The notes under the pieces: generated by a model
Seen by the model: the letters and a program-made list of their open reading frames with translations, nothing else
Databases searched by the model: none
Told to the model about the DNA's origin: nothing
Made by a program: the position numbers and the translations under genes
In this document: positions 1 through 5,490 of the stretch, piece by piece
How positions within the stretch are numbered: the stretch's first letter is position 1
Layout: each line of letters starts with the position of its first letter
From: Desulfatibacillaceae bacterium
GTDB taxonomy: Bacteria > Desulfobacterota > Desulfobacteria > Desulfobacterales > Desulfatibacillaceae
DNA length: 9,084 nt
Direction: 5' to 3'
Assembly: GCA_030018745.1 (NCBI GenBank)
Contig: JASEHB010000065.1
Span: 1 to 9,084 of the forward strand

Positions 1-107
1 GAGCGAGAAAGGAGGGAGTGTACTTTTGGTACATGACCGACTTTCGAGCGATGTGCAACACAGCCAGCATTTTCCTGGGGCCGCCAGGAGGGGGATTTTT
101 TTGTTGA
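1..107 (+). other. Unidentified edge segment with short inverted repeats
   Basis: I do not recognise this segment. It has a TGTAC / GTACA inverted repeat (19-23 with 29-33, 5-base loop), a flanking GAAAG / CTTTC pair (7-11 with 41-45), and GAGCGA twice in direct orientation (1-6 and 46-51). Two frames are open through it: the frame starting at base 3 reads 34 codons to a TGA at 105-107, and another reads further. It could therefore be the 3' tail of a gene lying off the left edge, or an intergenic repeat element. The sequence alone does not decide. Confidence 0.3.
73..102 (+). terminator. Possible intrinsic terminator of an upstream transcript
   Basis: A six-base-pair stem TCCTGG / CCAGGA (73-78 with 84-89) with a 5-base loop is followed by a G-rich stretch and then seven T (96-102). 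The gap of six bases between stem and T-tract is longer than in a typical Rho-independent terminator, so this is only moderately convincing. It would separate an upstream transcription unit from the promoter that serves the leader peptide. Confidence 0.35.
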
Positions 108-131
108 CATGGTTACACTATCTTGTTAAGC
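104..131 (+). promoter_or_regulatory. Candidate promoter of the attenuator and operon
   Basis: A perfect -35 hexamer TTGACA lies at 104-109. No good -10 sits at the ideal distance; TTAAGC (126-131, 16-base spacer) and TGTTAA (124-129, 14-base spacer) are poor matches. A transcript starting just downstream would include the leader peptide ribosome binding site at 176-180 with a short 5' leader, as expected for an attenuated operon. The -35 is seen directly; use as the operon promoter is inferred. Confidence 0.35.
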
Positions 132-187
132 AGTCTGATGTTTTATTGTGCAAATTCGGGATGATTTAATCAATCAGGAATAAAAAC

Positions 188-265
188 ATGATACCGTATG
201 CCTGCTTTGGGTGGTTTCCCTTTAGCTTTCCAAAGTCCACCCGTGGCAAAAAGGCCGGGCGATAA
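188..265 (+). CDS. Aromatic-rich leader peptide of a transcription attenuator
   Basis: This 25-codon reading frame starts at an ATG preceded by AGGAA (176-180), seven bases away, and ends at TAA 263-265. Residues 4-15 read YACFGWFPFSFP: one Tyr, one Trp and four Phe within residues 4-14, all four Phe written TTT. The rest is basic (Lys16, Arg19, Lys21, Lys22, Arg25). Clustered codons for the regulatory amino acid, a short frame, a good ribosome binding site and a following set of competing hairpins with a terminator are the hallmarks of leader peptides such as those of the enterobacterial pheA, pheST and trp operons. The peptide itself probably has no function; its translation speed would report the supply of charged aromatic tRNAs. 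An arrest-peptide mechanism like TnaC is less likely, since there are many aromatic codons and no terminal Pro. The frame is too short for ordinary gene callers. Confidence 0.85.
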   Translation: MIPYACFGWFPFSFPKSTRGKKAGR

Positions 266-303
266 GCCTGCTATAAAACGCCGCAAATGACCGTGGGTGG
301 ACT
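234..303 (+). promoter_or_regulatory. Attenuator stem A:B (long-range pairing from leader coding region)
   Basis: Strand A (234-246), inside the leader coding region just after the last Phe codon, pairs with strand B (291-303) over 13 consecutive base pairs, two of them G-U. A lies beyond a ribosome stalled on the earlier aromatic codons, but under or beside a ribosome that reaches the stop at 263. A can also pair upstream: GGGTGG (209-214, the Gly-Trp codons) matches CCACCC (237-242), which a stalled ribosome would block. A:B should therefore form during aromatic starvation and remove strand B from the next hairpin. The pairing is seen; the timing is inferred. Confidence 0.65.
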
Positions 304-327
304 GTTTAGGCAGACCCATGGTTTTTT
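291..327 (+). terminator. Attenuator stem B:C, first terminator-like hairpin
   Basis: CCGTGGGT (291-298) pairs with ACCCATGG (314-321) over eight base pairs (one G-U). An inner CTG / CAG pair (302-304 with 311-313) lies above a GGA bulge, and six T follow (322-327). It can act as a terminator itself. It also takes strand C away from the antiterminator, which allows the second terminator to form. It excludes stem A:B. Confidence 0.6.
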
Positions 328-347
328 CCGCCTTAAAAGCCGTGGGT
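314..347 (+). promoter_or_regulatory. Attenuator stem C:D, antiterminator
   Basis: Strand C (314-326) pairs with strand D (335-347) over 13 consecutive base pairs with two G-U and an eight-base loop (327-334). It uses the same ACCCATGG as stem B:C plus the following T-tract, and it sequesters CCGTGGGT, the 5' arm of the final terminator. It can form only if strand B is held elsewhere, that is, by A:B. This gives read-through into the operon. Confidence 0.7.
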
Positions 348-370
348 AGTTGCCCACGGTTTTTTCTTTT
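340..370 (+). terminator. Attenuator stem D:E, intrinsic terminator
   Basis: CCGTGGG (340-346) and CCCACGG (353-359) form a perfect seven-base-pair GC-rich stem with a six-base loop. T6, C, T4 follow directly (360-370). This is the clearest Rho-independent terminator in the window. It lies 62 bases before the first structural gene, between the leader peptide and paaK, and no other gene ends just before it, so it reads as a regulated terminator. Confidence 0.85.
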
Positions 371-431
371 TATTACATATACTTATAACTCTTGCAGCCT
401 GCGGAAATTTTGTCAGCAAGGAGATTGGCCA

Positions 432-1733
432 ATGATTTTCAACATGGAGTTCGAAACCCTGCCAAGGGAGGCTCTTGAGGCGATCCAGTTGCGGCGGCTC
501 AAGGAGGTTGTCAGCCGCGTCTATGCCACTGTGCCCTTTTACCGGAAAGCCTTTGACGAGGCTGGCGTAAAGCCCACAGATATCAAGGGCCTTGCAGACA
601 TCACAAAGCTGCCGTTCACCATCAAAAAGGACCTGCGGGACAATTATCCTTTTGGGATGTTTGCCGTGCCCATGGAAAATGTGGTTCGAATCCATGCAAG
701 CTCCGGCACAACCGGCCAGCCCACTGTGGTGGGTTACACCCGCCGGGATGTGGATACCTGGGCCGAGCTGATGGCCCGCTCCCTGGCGGCAGGTGGCGCA
801 ACTGCCGATGACATAATCCACAATGCCTACGGCTACGGGCTTTTCACCGGAGGTCTGGGCGTTCACTACGGGGCAGAGAAGCTTGGCGCTTCGGTCATTC
901 CCATTTCCGGCGGCAACACCAAGCGCCAGATAATCATCATGCGCGATTTCAAGCCCTCCATCCTAACCTGCACGCCCAGTTATGCCCTGCATCTGGCTGA
1001 AGCTGCCGAGGAGATGGGCGTTGATTTCGAGAACCTTCTTTTCAAATCCGGCATTTTCGGGGCAGAACCCTGGTCTGAAAATATGCGCCATGAGATCGAA
1101 AAGAAGCTCTATCTCTCCGCCCTTGACATCTACGGAATTTCCGAGGTCATAGGCCCTGGCGTTGCCATGGAATGCCTTGAGGCCAAAAACGGCCTGCACA
1201 TTTTCGAGGATCATTTCATACCGGAAATAATCAATCCTGAAACCGGCGAGACCCTGCCTCCCGGCTCAACGGGCGAGCTTGTTTTTACAAGCCTTACCAA
1301 GGAAGCCTTCCCCATAATCCGCTATCGCACAAGGGACATAACATCCCTTTCGTACGAGCCATGTATCTGCGGACGCACAATGGCCCGCATGAAAAGGGTT
1401 CAGGGCCGCACGGACGACATGCTCATCATAAGGGGCGTTAATGTTTTCCCCTCCCAGATAGAGGCCGTGCTCATGGACATGGACCAGGTGGAGCCTCATT
1501 ACCAGCTTGTTGTGGAGCGGGAAGGCACCCTGGACACCCTCACCGTGCTGGTGGAAGTGGGCGAAAAGGCTTTTTCTGACGAGATTCGCGACCTGCAGAA
1601 CCTTGAGAGGGAGATTAGCCACAACATAAAGGAAACCCTTGCCGTATCTGCAAAGGTGAAGCTTGTGGAGCCAAAGACCATTGCCAGAAGCGAGGGCAAG
1701 GCTGTGCGGGTGGTGGACAAAAGAAAGCTTTAG
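432..1733 (+). CDS. paaK: Phenylacetate-CoA ligase family enzyme (AMP-forming)
   Basis: A 433-residue acyl-adenylate enzyme expected to convert an aryl acid (phenylacetate, hydroxyphenylacetate or indoleacetate), ATP and CoA to the aryl-CoA, AMP and pyrophosphate in the cytoplasm. The length is normal for PaaK. Visible motifs: phosphate-binding SSGTTGQPT (90-98), aryl-pocket stretch YGYGLFTGG (133-141), DIYGISE (232-238), YRTRD with the ribose-binding Asp302, the CICGRT segment (311-316), hinge region GRTDDMLIIRG (325-335), and the C-terminal SEGKAVRV holding the catalytic Lys423. All core residues are intact. The start is set by AAGGAG (418-423) eight bases before ATG 432; the reading frame is open back to 297, but that part is the attenuator RNA. 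First structural gene after the attenuator, with an ACT gene 46 bases downstream. Substrate is inferred from family and leader peptide, not seen. Confidence 0.9.
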   Translation: MIFNMEFETLPREALEAIQLRRLKEVVSRVYATVPFYRKAFDEAGVKPTDIKGLADITKLPFTIKKDLRDNYPFGMFAVPMENVVRIHASSGTTGQPTVVGYTRRDVDTWAELMARSLAAGGATADDIIHNAYGYGLFTGGLGVHYGAEKLGASVIPISGGNTKRQIIIMRDFKPSILTCTPSYALHLAEAAEEMGVDFENLLFKSGIFGAEPWSENMRHEIEKKLYLSALDIYGISEVIGPGVAMECLEAKNGLHIFEDHFIPEIINPETGETLPPGSTGELVFTSLTKEAFPIIRYRTRDITSLSYEPCICGRTMARMKRVQGRTDDMLIIRGVNVFPSQIEAVLMDMDQVEPHYQLVVEREGTLDTLTVLVEVGEKAFSDEIRDLQNLEREISHNIKETLAVSAKVKLVEPKTIARSEGKAVRVVDKRKL

Positions 1734-1779
1734 GTCAATTTGGCGCAATTCAGGCGTCTCATAACAAGGGGATATTTCA

Positions 1780-2211
1780 ATGCACGCCCAGCAGATTTCG
1801 GTTTTTCTGGAAAACAAGGCAGGCCGCCTTGCAGAGGTGACAAAGGTGCTGTCCCAGACCGGTGTCAATATCCGGGCATTGTCTTTGGCCGACACATCGG
1901 ACTTTGGCATACTGCGCCTTATTGTGAACAAAAACGATGAAGCTGTTGATGCCCTTAAAGCTGCGGGCTTCACGGTGCGTAAAACCCAGGTGGCCGCAGT
2001 GGAGGTGCCGGATCGTCCCGGTGGTCTCAACGAGTTGTTGGAATACCTTAACAGCAGGGGGATAAATGTTGAATACATGTATGCATTTGTGACCCCCACC
2101 AAGAACAATGCGCTGATGATCTTCCGTTTTGATGACACGGATGCGGCTGTGAGCGCCCTTTTGGAAAAAGGCTTTGCAGTCATTGACGGAGAAACGCTTT
2201 ACACCATGTAG
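1780..2211 (+). CDS. Tandem ACT-domain protein, proximal copy
   Basis: A 143-residue soluble protein made of two ACT domains and nothing else: roughly residues 5-68 (ISVFLENKAGRLAEV, then NIRALSLADTSDFG) and 71-140 (AVEVPDRPGGLNELL, then NVEYMYAF). The Gly-Arg-Leu and Pro-Gly-Gly-Leu turns after the first strand of each domain are where ACT domains bind amino acids. Stand-alone tandem-ACT proteins of this type are often encoded beside paaK and indolepyruvate oxidoreductase genes in anaerobes and archaea. Their biochemical role is not established; an amino-acid sensor acting on the ligase or transporter is a reasonable inference. The ribosome binding site AAGGGGA (1766-1772) lies seven bases before the ATG. 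By an ungapped hand comparison it matches the distal copy at 8366-8797 at about 74 of 143 positions, so the two are paralogues. Confidence 0.85.
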   Translation: MHAQQISVFLENKAGRLAEVTKVLSQTGVNIRALSLADTSDFGILRLIVNKNDEAVDALKAAGFTVRKTQVAAVEVPDRPGGLNELLEYLNSRGINVEYMYAFVTPTKNNALMIFRFDDTDAAVSALLEKGFAVIDGETLYTM

Positions 2212-2226
2212 GCAGGTTCTTAAGGC

Positions 2227-2267
2227 CCCGGATGCGGCAACGGCATGGAAAACGCCGCAAGACCGGG
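2227..2267 (+). other. Intercistronic stem-loop before the binding-protein gene
   Basis: CCCGG / CCGGG (2227-2231 with 2263-2267) encloses GCGGC / GCCGC (2234-2238 with 2254-2258), giving a two-part stem with a 15-base loop. No T-tract follows, so it is not an intrinsic terminator. It ends 14 bases before the strong ribosome binding site of the binding-protein gene and could be a 5' stabilising or processing structure for that message. Function is inferred. Confidence 0.35.
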
Positions 2268-2295
2268 CAACACAACAACCAAGGGGAGGAAAAAA

Positions 2296-3507
2296 ATGGG
2301 TAAGAAAAGTATCATCCTAATGCTGTCTGCACTGTTGGCCCTGGCAGTAATGCCGGGCTGCGGAGAAGAAAAGAAGGCGGAGCCTGTTGCCGAGGCCCCC
2401 AAGGCTGCTCCGGCTGTAAAGGCTGCTCCGGCTGCACCCCAGACGATAAAGATCGGCGGTATCTTTTCCGTAACCGGCGGAGCGTCCTACCTGGGCGACC
2501 CGGAAAAAAAGAGCATGGAAATGGCGGTGGCGGAAATCAATGCAGCCGGAGGCATAGATGGCGCCATGGTGGAGGCCTTCATTTACGATGACGAGGGGGA
2601 CCCCTCCAAGGCTGTGCTCCATGCCAAGCGCCTTATAGAGCGCGACAGCGTGGTGGCGATTGTTGGCCCCAGCCTCACCCCCACCTCAATGGCAATCATC
2701 CCGGATGTGGAGAGGGTACAGATTCCGCTCATTTCCTGCGCTGCCGGCAACGGCATCGTACTTCCGGTCAAGCCATTTGTCTTCAAGACCGCCCAAAGCG
2801 ACATCCATGCTGTTGAAAGCATCTATATCTATATGCAGGAAAAAGGCATAAAGAGTGTGGGGCTCCTGTGCGTGGATGACGGTTTCGGCCAGAGCGGGCA
2901 CGAGCAGCTTGTCAAGCAGGCTGCTAACTTTGGAATAAGCGTGGTTGCAGACGAGAGCTTTTCCTCTTCCGATACGGACATGACAGCCCAGCTCACCAAG
3001 ATTCGCACACAACGCCCCGATGCCGTCATCTGCTGGGGTGTCGGGCCTTCTCCTGCCGTTGTTGCAAGAAACGCAAAGCAGCTTCAACTGCCCATGCCGC
3101 TTTTCATGAGCCACGGCGTGGCCTCCAGAAAATTTATCGAGCTTGCAGGAGACGCAGCCGAGGACATTCTCTTTCCCACAGGCAAAATTCTGGTCACGGG
3201 GCTGCTTTCCGATGATGATCCCCAGAAGGCCGTGCTTCAGAATTACACAGAGAAATACCAGGCCCGCTTCAATGAGCCTGTTTCCGGCTTCGGCGGCTAT
3301 GCCTGGGATGCAATGGAGCTTCTCGCAAGGGCGCTTCCCGGCACCGGCGGCGACAAGGCAAAGCTCCGCGACAACCTGGAAAATCTTTCCGGTGTCGTGG
3401 CTGTTTCAGGCACCTTCAACTTTTCAGCCGAGGATCATAACGGCCTTGGCGCAGACGCATTCATAATGGTGCGCATAAAAGGCGGAGCCTGGGAGCTGGC
3501 CCAGTAG
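2296..3507 (+). CDS. livK: LIV-type ABC transporter substrate-binding lipoprotein
   Basis: A 403-residue type I periplasmic binding protein of the branched-chain amino acid / amide family. The N-terminus MGKKSIILMLSALLALAV is a signal peptide and PGC with Cys22 a likely lipobox, so the protein is probably lipid-anchored. An Ala/Pro/Lys-rich linker (24-49) with a duplicated KAAPA unit is followed by the binding domain, from IKIGGIFSVTGG (51-62) to the C-terminus. It captures the ligand and delivers it to the LivHM permease. Family members bind Leu/Ile/Val, other amino acids, amides, urea or aromatic acids, so the ligand cannot be read from sequence; operon partners favour an aryl acid or aromatic amino acid. 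GGGGAGGA (2283-2290) precedes ATG 2296 by five bases; the frame is open back to 2245, but that segment lacks signal-peptide character. The gene is bounded by hairpins on both sides. Confidence 0.9.
   Translation: MGKKSIILMLSALLALAVMPGCGEEKKAEPVAEAPKAAPAVKAAPAAPQTIKIGGIFSVTGGASYLGDPEKKSMEMAVAEINAAGGIDGAMVEAFIYDDEGDPSKAVLHAKRLIERDSVVAIVGPSLTPTSMAIIPDVERVQIPLISCAAGNGIVLPVKPFVFKTAQSDIHAVESIYIYMQEKGIKSVGLLCVDDGFGQSGHEQLVKQAANFGISVVADESFSSSDTDMTAQLTKIRTQRPDAVICWGVGPSPAVVARNAKQLQLPMPLFMSHGVASRKFIELAGDAAEDILFPTGKILVTGLLSDDDPQKAVLQNYTEKYQARFNEPVSGFGGYAWDAMELLARALPGTGGDKAKLRDNLENLSGVVAVSGTFNFSAEDHNGLGADAFIMVRIKGGAWELAQ
2401..2434 (+). repeat. 18-base tandem repeat in the lipoprotein linker
   Basis: The 16 bases AAGGCTGCTCCGGCTG occur at 2401-2416 and again at 2419-2434, separated by TA, giving two 18-base units that encode KAAPAV and KAAPAA. 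The unit is in frame, so gain or loss of copies would only change linker length between the lipid anchor and the binding domain. Confidence 0.8.
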
Positions 3508-3557
3508 CAGGCAAAAAAGGCTTAAAGCCTTTACATTTGCAGCGCGGCAGGGTAACC

Positions 3558-3597
3558 ACAAACAGCCGGATGCCCCAAAAAGCGTCCGGCTGTTTGT
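3558..3597 (+). other. Strong intercistronic hairpin between livK and livH
   Basis: ACAAACAGCCGGA (3558-3570) and TCCGGCTGTTTGT (3585-3597) are perfect 13-base inverted repeats, extended inward by three more pairs (one G-U) to a 16-base-pair stem with an eight-base loop. CAAAAAA follows, not a T-tract, so the hairpin should not terminate transcription. Such hairpins behind periplasmic binding-protein genes are known, as in malE-malF, to protect the upstream message from 3' exonucleases and so give excess binding protein. A smaller AAAGGC / GCCTTT stem lies at 3516-3532. Confidence 0.65.
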
Positions 3598-3623
3598 CAA
3601 AAAACCGTACAAAAAAAGAGACC

Positions 3624-4499
3624 ATGCCAGAGTTCTACCAATACCTTTTTTCCGGGCTTACCAACGGGGCAATTTACGCCATCATTGCCCTTGGCTTTTC
3701 CATGCTCTTTGCGGCAACGGATCTCATAAACTTCGCTCATGGCGAGTTTGTGATGATAGGCGCCCTTATTTTGGTGACCCTGTGGCCGGTCATGGGCCTG
3801 CCACTTCCCCTGGCCTTTGTAATTACGGTTCTTGCAACCGGGATTTTGGGCATTGTTTTTGAGCGCCTTGCCATACGCACCGTAAAAAAGCCCGACCCCA
3901 TCGTGCTTGTAATAATTACGGTGGGAGCCGGTATATTCCTGCGGGGCGTGGCAATGATCATCTGGGGAAAAACAGCCAAGGGCGCGCCGCCCTTTTCCAA
4001 AATGCCGCCCCTTGAAATAGGCGGGGCCTATCTTCTTGCCCAGAGCGTGTGGATTCTGGGCATTGTGCTGGCAACCGTTCTGGTCATGCACTTTTTTTAT
4101 TCCCGCACCCTAACGGGCAAGGCCATGAGCGCCTGCGCCATCAACAAGCGGGCAGCCTCGCTTCTGGGAATAGCCACCCAGAGGATGACCCTTCTGGCCT
4201 TTGCCGTTTCAGCAGCCCTTGGAGGCATGGCAGGTGTAATCATTGCACCCATAACAATGAATGAATACGAAATGGGGGCCATACTGGGGCTTAAGGGCTT
4301 CTGTGCAGCCATGCTCGGAGGGCTTGGCAACTCCTGGGGCGCAGTTGTGGGCGGTTTTGCCCTTGGAATAGCCGAGGCAATGGCCGTGGGCTATGTTTCA
4401 AGCAGCATGAAGGACGCCGTGGCTTTTCTGCTGCTTCTTCTCATTTTGTATGTACGGCCCACAGGCATTCTTGGCGGCAAGGCCATTGCGCGCTTTTAA
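3624..4499 (+). CDS. livH: LIV-type ABC transporter permease, LivH subunit
   Basis: A 291-residue integral membrane protein with about eight hydrophobic segments. The N-terminal block GLTNGAIYAIIALGFSM followed by DLINFAHGEF is the LivH family hallmark, and the cytoplasmic coupling region LGGLGNSWGAVVGG near residues 228-241 is also typical. With LivM it forms the inner-membrane channel through which the ligand delivered by the binding protein passes. The start is placed at ATG 3624 because the protein then begins with MPEFYQYLFSG, as in the family. The longer open frame from 3537 would translate through the intercistronic hairpin. The ribosome binding site is weak (AAGAG, 3616-3620, close to the ATG), consistent with lower permease than binding-protein output. 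Confidence 0.9.
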   Translation: MPEFYQYLFSGLTNGAIYAIIALGFSMLFAATDLINFAHGEFVMIGALILVTLWPVMGLPLPLAFVITVLATGILGIVFERLAIRTVKKPDPIVLVIITVGAGIFLRGVAMIIWGKTAKGAPPFSKMPPLEIGGAYLLAQSVWILGIVLATVLVMHFFYSRTLTGKAMSACAINKRAASLLGIATQRMTLLAFAVSAALGGMAGVIIAPITMNEYEMGAILGLKGFCAAMLGGLGNSWGAVVGGFALGIAEAMAVGYVSSSMKDAVAFLLLLLILYVRPTGILGGKAIARF

Positions 4500-4542
4500 C
4501 GGACACGCTACAAACAGGCAAAAGGGCCTTGCGCCCGGCAAT

Positions 4543-5490
4543 ATGAAACCGATTTTAAGAAACATACTGGTTTACGGTGCTTTTATAGGGGTTGTGGCAG
4601 CCTATGGCCTGCTTGAAAAAAGCACCTACTACCTTCAGCTTGCCACCTTTGTGGGCCTTAACACCCTTCTGGCCGTAGGCCTTAATATGCTCATGGGCTA
4701 TGCCGGGCAGATATCGCTCGGCCACGCCGCTTTCTACGGCCTTGGGGCCTATGTTTCAGGCATGTTGACCGTGCATCTTGGCTGGTCTCCCTGGGCAACC
4801 CTTCCCTGCGCCCTGTTTGCAGCCGGAGCCGTGGCCTATGTTGTGGGGCTTCCCACACTGCGGCTGACAGGCTACTATCTGGCAATGGGTACGCTGGGCT
4901 TTGGCATGATAGTCAACATACTTTTCCGCGAGTTTCGAAGATTCACGGGCGGGCCTTCGGGCCTGCCGGGCCTGCCGGAGCTTACCATAGGCTCAATCAA
5001 CCTTTCCCACGGGGCCAACGCCCTTTTTCTGGTGTGGGGATGTGTGATAGTTGCTTTCTTCATCTGCGAGCGCATAGTCGATTCGCGCATGGGCCGTGCC
5101 CTGCGGGCAATTCATTATTCCGAGCGGGCCGCAGCCGCAGTGGGTGTGAACACGGCATCGGCAAAGCTTGCCATATTTGTTTTTGCGGCCGTGATAGCAG
5201 CCCTTGCAGGCTTTCTTTATGCTCACATGATAACCTTTATCAGCCCAAGCACCTTCAACTTCCTTGCTTCCGTAAAACTGGTTGCAATGGTCGTCATAGG
5301 CGGCATGGCAAGCATCTGGGGCTCGCTTCTTGGGGCCTCGCTCCTTACTCTTCTGCCCGATTTCCTGCATGTATTTGCGGAATACGAAATGATTATCTAT
5401 GGGCTTATTCTAATGCTTGTCATGATATTTTTCCCCGAAGGCCTTTTCAAAAATCTGGTGAAACTTTATGAACGCGCCAAAAACAGATGA
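4543..5490 (+). CDS. livM: LIV-type ABC transporter permease, LivM subunit
   Basis: A 315-residue membrane protein, partner of LivH in the permease. Typical LivM blocks are GLNMLMGYAGQISLGHAAFY near residues 46-65, the loop FTGGPSGLPGLPEL, and the C-terminal coupling segment KLVAMVVIGGMASIWGSLLG before the last two helices and FFPEGLF. Hydrophobic segments fill most of the protein, about nine or ten by eye. ATG 4543 gives the normal start (MKPILRNILVYGAF) and lies 43 bases after livH. No clear ribosome binding site precedes it, so translation may depend on coupling to livH; the frame is open upstream to 4450 but overlaps livH. The last 23 bases overlap livG, indicating tight coupling of permease and ATPase synthesis. 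Confidence 0.9.
   Translation: MKPILRNILVYGAFIGVVAAYGLLEKSTYYLQLATFVGLNTLLAVGLNMLMGYAGQISLGHAAFYGLGAYVSGMLTVHLGWSPWATLPCALFAAGAVAYVVGLPTLRLTGYYLAMGTLGFGMIVNILFREFRRFTGGPSGLPGLPELTIGSINLSHGANALFLVWGCVIVAFFICERIVDSRMGRALRAIHYSERAAAAVGVNTASAKLAIFVFAAVIAALAGFLYAHMITFISPSTFNFLASVKLVAMVVIGGMASIWGSLLGASLLTLLPDFLHVFAEYEMIIYGLILMLVMIFFPEGLFKNLVKLYERAKNR

Noticed and set aside
188..265. TnaC-like arrest peptide that induces the operon with free tryptophan
   Set aside because: Only one Trp among six aromatic codons, no Pro at the end of the peptide, and a clear alternating hairpin set downstream favour classical tRNA-charge attenuation.
190..370. A 6S-like small RNA or a T-box / metabolite riboswitch
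   Set aside because: The GGGTGG at 209-214 recalls the T-box core, but the following ACCGCG and the stem I elements are missing, and I see no known aptamer consensus. The aromatic-rich frame with ribosome binding site explains the region better. An unknown aptamer cannot be fully excluded.
378..389. Possible second promoter after the attenuator (TATACT 378-383, TATAAC 384-389)
   Set aside because: Good -10-like hexamers, but nothing resembling a -35 at the right distance; the upstream position is the terminator T-tract.
297..431. N-terminal extension of the first ligase from ATG 297
   Set aside because: It would translate through two terminator-type hairpins, lacks a ribosome binding site and adds residues unlike the family; ATG 432 has a well-placed AAGGAG.
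1266..2183. Minus-strand open frame of about 305 codons
   Set aside because: It is antisense to the ligase and ACT genes, which have clear family motifs; its translation has no recognisable domain and no ribosome binding site that I can see.
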